Origin: Halorhabdus tiamatea SARL4B
Lineage (GTDB): Archaea; Halobacteriota; Halobacteria; Halobacteriales; Haloarculaceae
NCBI RefSeq assembly: GCF_000470655.1
Contig: NC_021921.1
Span: 1,612,001-1,676,000, forward strand
Length of the DNA: 64,000 nucleotides
Reading direction: 5' to 3'
The notes under the pieces were generated by a model. The model was given only the letters and a program-made list of their open reading frames with translations, was not told the DNA's origin and made no database searches. The position numbers and the translations under genes were made by a program. This document shows positions 61,786 through 64,000 of this stretch, in pieces (within the stretch, counting starts at the first letter, position 1; the number at the start of each line of letters is the position of its first letter).

Positions 61786-62463
61786 TCACTCATCTGTCCC
61801 GCCTTCGTACTCACCGTGGAAGTCACCCTTGAACATTGGCTGGCCTTCGAATTCGGGGCGATCTTCGTCGTCTGCATCCCGCCCACGCACGACCGACTGG
61901 ACGTGCTCGGGAAAAATTTCGTAAATTGCGTCCTCGCCGTACTCATCCGCCATCACGGCTCTGAGCTCGTGCTCGTAGTCGCCCTTCGCCAGTTGTTCAC
62001 TCGGCCCCGTCTCGATCCGGAGCAACTCACCAGCCAGATCGTCGATCGTCTCTCGACCGTAGCCGGCGAGTGGCGCGACGTACTGGACGCCGTGGCGATC
62101 TTCGAGACTCTGGGCAACGGATCGCGACACCGTCGGCGCGCGGTCGTCCCGCCGGGTCCCGTCGCCGACGGCGTCGAACCCGGCCTCGGCGACCGCCTCC
62201 AGCGTGGCCTCGTGGACTTCCTGGATACCGTTTCGAGGATAGCCATCGTGGACCATCCGCTCGACCGCGGTCTCGACGACGGCGCGGTCGAGTTCGATCG
62301 TCTCGTGAGCGAATCCGATTCTCTCAGCGGCCGCGCGGGCGTTCTCGGCGGCGTCGGTCACGCCGAACGTGGCCGTCACGAGCGTGACATCAAAGAAGGG
62401 GTCGGCGAGCAACGCCGCGAGCGCGGAGTCCTTCCCGCCGCTGAACGAGAGGCCGAGTTCCAT
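61786..62463 (-). CDS. PP-loop ATPase (asparagine-synthase/Dph6-like)
   Basis: 225 residues. PP-loop SFSGGKDSALAALLA at the N-terminus, VTATFGVTDAAENA (second strand with Asp), GDGTRRDDRAPTVSR and PLAGYGRETIDDLA. The alpha-hydrolase-like family adenylates a substrate; related proteins include diphthine-ammonia ligase and NAD-synthase-like enzymes. Exact role unknown. It starts one base after the PDCD5 gene stop and belongs to the S19e operon. Confidence 0.7.
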   Translation of the reverse strand: MELGLSFSGGKDSALAALLADPFFDVTLVTATFGVTDAAENARAAAERIGFAHETIELDRAVVETAVERMVHDGYPRNGIQEVHEATLEAVAEAGFDAVGDGTRRDDRAPTVSRSVAQSLEDRHGVQYVAPLAGYGRETIDDLAGELLRIETGPSEQLAKGDYEHELRAVMADEYGEDAIYEIFPEHVQSVVRGRDADDEDRPEFEGQPMFKGDFHGEYEGGTDE

Positions 62464-62814
62464 CTACCGGCGTTTGATGTTGAAGCTCTTGGAGTCGGGC
62501 GTCAGCTCCCGGAGGAGTTCTTCCATCTTCTCGTCGTCGATCTTTCCCTGGATCCGCCCACTCTGGGCGATGGCGACGAGTTGACTCTCGACCTGCTCGG
62601 CGACGTCCGGTTTCGACATCTTGAGCGTGTTGAGTCGCTTGCGAGCGTCGTCGGTCAGGTGCTGACGGAGGACGGCCTTCTTCTGGGCGTCGGCACGCTG
62701 CTGGGCGGCCTCGCGGGGGTTACCGCCTCCCTCTTCGCCGGCTTGCTCGCGGAGCTGCTCCATTTTCTTCTCGCGGAGCTGTTCGAGTTCGTCGTCGGAT
62801 GGCTCGCCACTCAT
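62464..62814 (-). CDS. PDCD5/TFAR19-family DNA-binding protein
   Basis: 116 residues, helical and very charged: [74 protein letters not shown], and a basic end SFNIKRR. This is the universal archaeal PDCD5 homologue often found next to S19e. Role uncertain (chaperonin or nucleic acid binding). Abuts the PP-loop gene. Confidence 0.93.
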   Translation of the reverse strand: MSGEPSDDELEQLREKKMEQLREQAGEEGGGNPREAAQQRADAQKKAVLRQHLTDDARKRLNTLKMSKPDVAEQVESQLVAIAQSGRIQGKIDDEKMEELLRELTPDSKSFNIKRR

Positions 62815-62896
62815 GGTTGTGGGTTGTTGTCGAGTCGGGGGGAAAACGATTTCGCTACTCGGCGGCTTGCGTGGTCACCACACCGGCAGTGCCGAC

Positions 62897-63358
62897 TTAC
62901 GCGTAGCGTTCGAGTTCCGGTCGGTCGAGGTCTTCGAGGACGTCCTCGGCCGTCGAGTCGAGCAAGGCCTGGCCCTCGGCGGTGATGCGTCGGCCCTCGC
63001 CCTCGGCGGTCGAGACGTAGCCGGCCTCCTCGAGTTGCTGGAGCGCCGTCCGGATGATGTTGCGGCTCCCGTCGGACTGGTGTTTCGGGCGGACCTGATA
63101 GCGGTTGGTCCCCTGCTTGGTCCCGCCGTAGGCGGTCGCGAGCGCCCCGACGCCGACCGGGCTGTCGACGGCGACCTTCCGGAGGAGACTCGCGGCGCGA
63201 GTCTCCCAGAAGTCCGCCTGTTCGGGGGCGAGTTCGCGTCCGGTTCCGGTCGTGGTGAAAGTGAGCCACTCCGGCGCTTCGATCGCACTGTCCTCCGCGA
63301 GTTGCTCGGCCACGGCCTCGATGAGGTCCTCGGCCGGAACGTCGTAGAGCGTCGTCAT
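62897..63358 (-). CDS. rps19e: 30S ribosomal protein S19e
   Basis: 153 residues from the ATG at 63358 (MTTLYDVPAEDLIEAVAEQL). S19e signatures: WETRAASLLRKVAVDSPVGVGALATAYGG, then NRYQVRPKHQSDGSRNIIRTALQQLEEAGYV. Archaeal/eukaryotic small-subunit protein. First gene of the operon with the PDCD5-like and PP-loop genes; a TATA-like box lies 25 bases upstream. Confidence 0.95.
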   Translation of the reverse strand: MTTLYDVPAEDLIEAVAEQLAEDSAIEAPEWLTFTTTGTGRELAPEQADFWETRAASLLRKVAVDSPVGVGALATAYGGTKQGTNRYQVRPKHQSDGSRNIIRTALQQLEEAGYVSTAEGEGRRITAEGQALLDSTAEDVLEDLDRPELERYA

Positions 63359-63380
63359 TGACGTATCCTTCCCCGTGACG

Positions 63381-63390
63381 TCATTTAAGC
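63381..63390 (-). promoter_or_regulatory. TATA-like promoter of the S19e operon
   Basis: GCTTAAATGA on the minus strand, 23-32 bases before the rps19e start at 63358. Spacing fits a leaderless ribosomal-protein mRNA. Confidence 0.55.
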
Positions 63391-63450
63391 GCATCGTTGT
63401 CCGGAAGGGCGTCTGGGCCGCGTTCACATGCGCACTCGGACGTGCAGCGG

Positions 63451-64000
63451 TCACGAGGACCGATAGCGTTCACCCAGAATGGCTGCCGTACTGCCCCCGA
63501 TGAGGAGGGTGAGCCAGTACGTCGAGAGTCGGTAGATGACGACGCCAGCGCCGGCGACCGACGCCGAGAGCCCCGTCGTCGAGACGACCAGCGCGATGAA
63601 GGCGGCCTCGATCCCGCCGAGCCCGCCAGGCAGGGGCGTAATCGCCGCGATCGAGGCGACCGGGACCACGACGAGCGTCGCGACGAACGGGACGACGTGA
63701 CCGAGCGAGAAAAGCGACAGCCACAGCGCCGTCGACAGCGACAACCACCCCGCCGTCGAGTACAGCGAGGCGACCAACAGCGTTCGACGACTCCCCGCGA
63801 CCCGGTCGATCGCCGTGAAAAAGCCCTCGATGCGGTCTTCGATGACGTTGCTGTCCGGCGGCTCGATGCGGGGAAGCACGAAACTGACGCGACGGATCAC
63901 CGGCGTCAGGAGGCCGACGACCACGCGTTCGATCTCGTAGCGATAGCGCCACCCGAGCAGTGCCGCACCCAGAAACGCTGCCGCAAGCAGCCCGACGGCA
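63451..64000 (-). CDS. Flippase-like membrane protein (LPG synthase TM/UPF0104 type), C-terminal part
   Basis: 183 codons visible, continuing past base 64000. Helices AVGLLAAAFLGAALLGW, TLLVASLYSTAGWLSLSTALWLSLFSLG, VPFVATLVVVPVASIAAITPLPGGLGGIEAAFIALV, with the family motif ITPLPGGLGGIEA. This is the membrane part of lysylphosphatidylglycerol-synthase-like transporters; in archaea the role is lipid-linked substrate movement (inference). The N-terminus is outside the window. Confidence 0.8.
   Translation of the reverse strand, partial: AVGLLAAAFLGAALLGWRYRYEIERVVVGLLTPVIRRVSFVLPRIEPPDSNVIEDRIEGFFTAIDRVAGSRRTLLVASLYSTAGWLSLSTALWLSLFSLGHVVPFVATLVVVPVASIAAITPLPGGLGGIEAAFIALVVSTTGLSASVAGAGVVIYRLSTYWLTLLIGGSTAAILGERYRSS

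Noticed and set aside
1..64000. CRISPR array or large phage/plasmid integration
   Set aside because: No regularly spaced direct repeats, no integrase, and no tRNA-bounded duplications were seen.

Overview
The window comes from a halophilic archaeon (class Halobacteria). It is GC-rich, its predicted proteins are very acidic, and it carries archaeal information-processing genes (aRF1, archaeal GluRS, S19e, PDCD5-like protein, A-type ATPase, TYW1, isopentenyl phosphate kinase). Many start codons sit 20-30 bases downstream of TATA-like boxes, as expected for leaderless haloarchaeal mRNAs. A Halorhabdus/Haloarcula-type organism is my guess only. No rRNA, tRNA or CRISPR array was seen. LAYOUT. 1-12 kb: 5' end of the A-type ATPase operon (H, I), a UbiE-like methyltransferase, a pilin and an exported protein next to a membrane-anchored winged-helix regulator, a polyprenyl synthase paralogue, a CoA-disulfide reductase-like flavoprotein, an ABC-2 exporter, an aldo/keto reductase and Hsp20. 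12-17 kb: an Fe-S helicase; an ATPase-nuclease gene bracketed by 33-bp direct repeats; a VapBC-like pair. 17-25 kb: a minus-strand operon mvk, ipk, membrane protein, rnj (RNase J), idsA, gltX, linking isoprenoid lipid synthesis with RNA decay and tRNA charging. A hairpin-rich 165-bp stretch lies just upstream of rnj. 25-26.8 kb: small membrane proteins, a DCC-family protein and a second aldo/keto reductase. 26.8-34.6 kb: an accessory island that I read as a decaying archaeal polymorphic-toxin locus. It holds two related toxin genes sharing a pre-toxin region, one of them with thrombospondin-type-3 calcium repeats, each followed by an immunity-type gene. It also holds a third pre-toxin remnant and a 931-bp IS5/ISH1-type element with an 8-bp target duplication. 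Three single-base frameshifts, one in-frame stop and N-terminal truncations show decay. The C-terminal toxin/immunity module of one gene is strikingly AT-richer than the pre-toxin DNA it joins. 34.7-37.2 kb: bacterial-type riboflavin operon ribE-ribBA-ribH; its presumed regulator and riboflavin kinase RbkR is at 44 kb. 37.3-39.4 kb: a DtxR-family regulator overlapping a GDT1/UPF0016 cation exporter (probable Mn homeostasis), then a second DtxR-like regulator with a Cys cluster. 39.5-47 kb: transporters, a CBS protein, IlvE, a PIN/HTH pair, an 80-bp nested inverted repeat, RbkR, TYW1, a MazF-like toxin pair and an orphan DUF433 gene. 47-64 kb: a zinc dehydrogenase, argS, a MinD-like ATPase, prf1, a PIN-domain protein of the HARP (protein-only RNase P) type, the proton-translocating transhydrogenase operon pntAA-AB-B, truA, a HAD hydrolase, hisS, the block S19e - PDCD5 - PP-loop ATPase, and the 3' part of a flippase-like membrane protein. 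The housekeeping genes are intact, so the frameshifts concentrated in 26.8-34.6 kb look like genuine decay rather than general sequence error, although this needs read-level confirmation.
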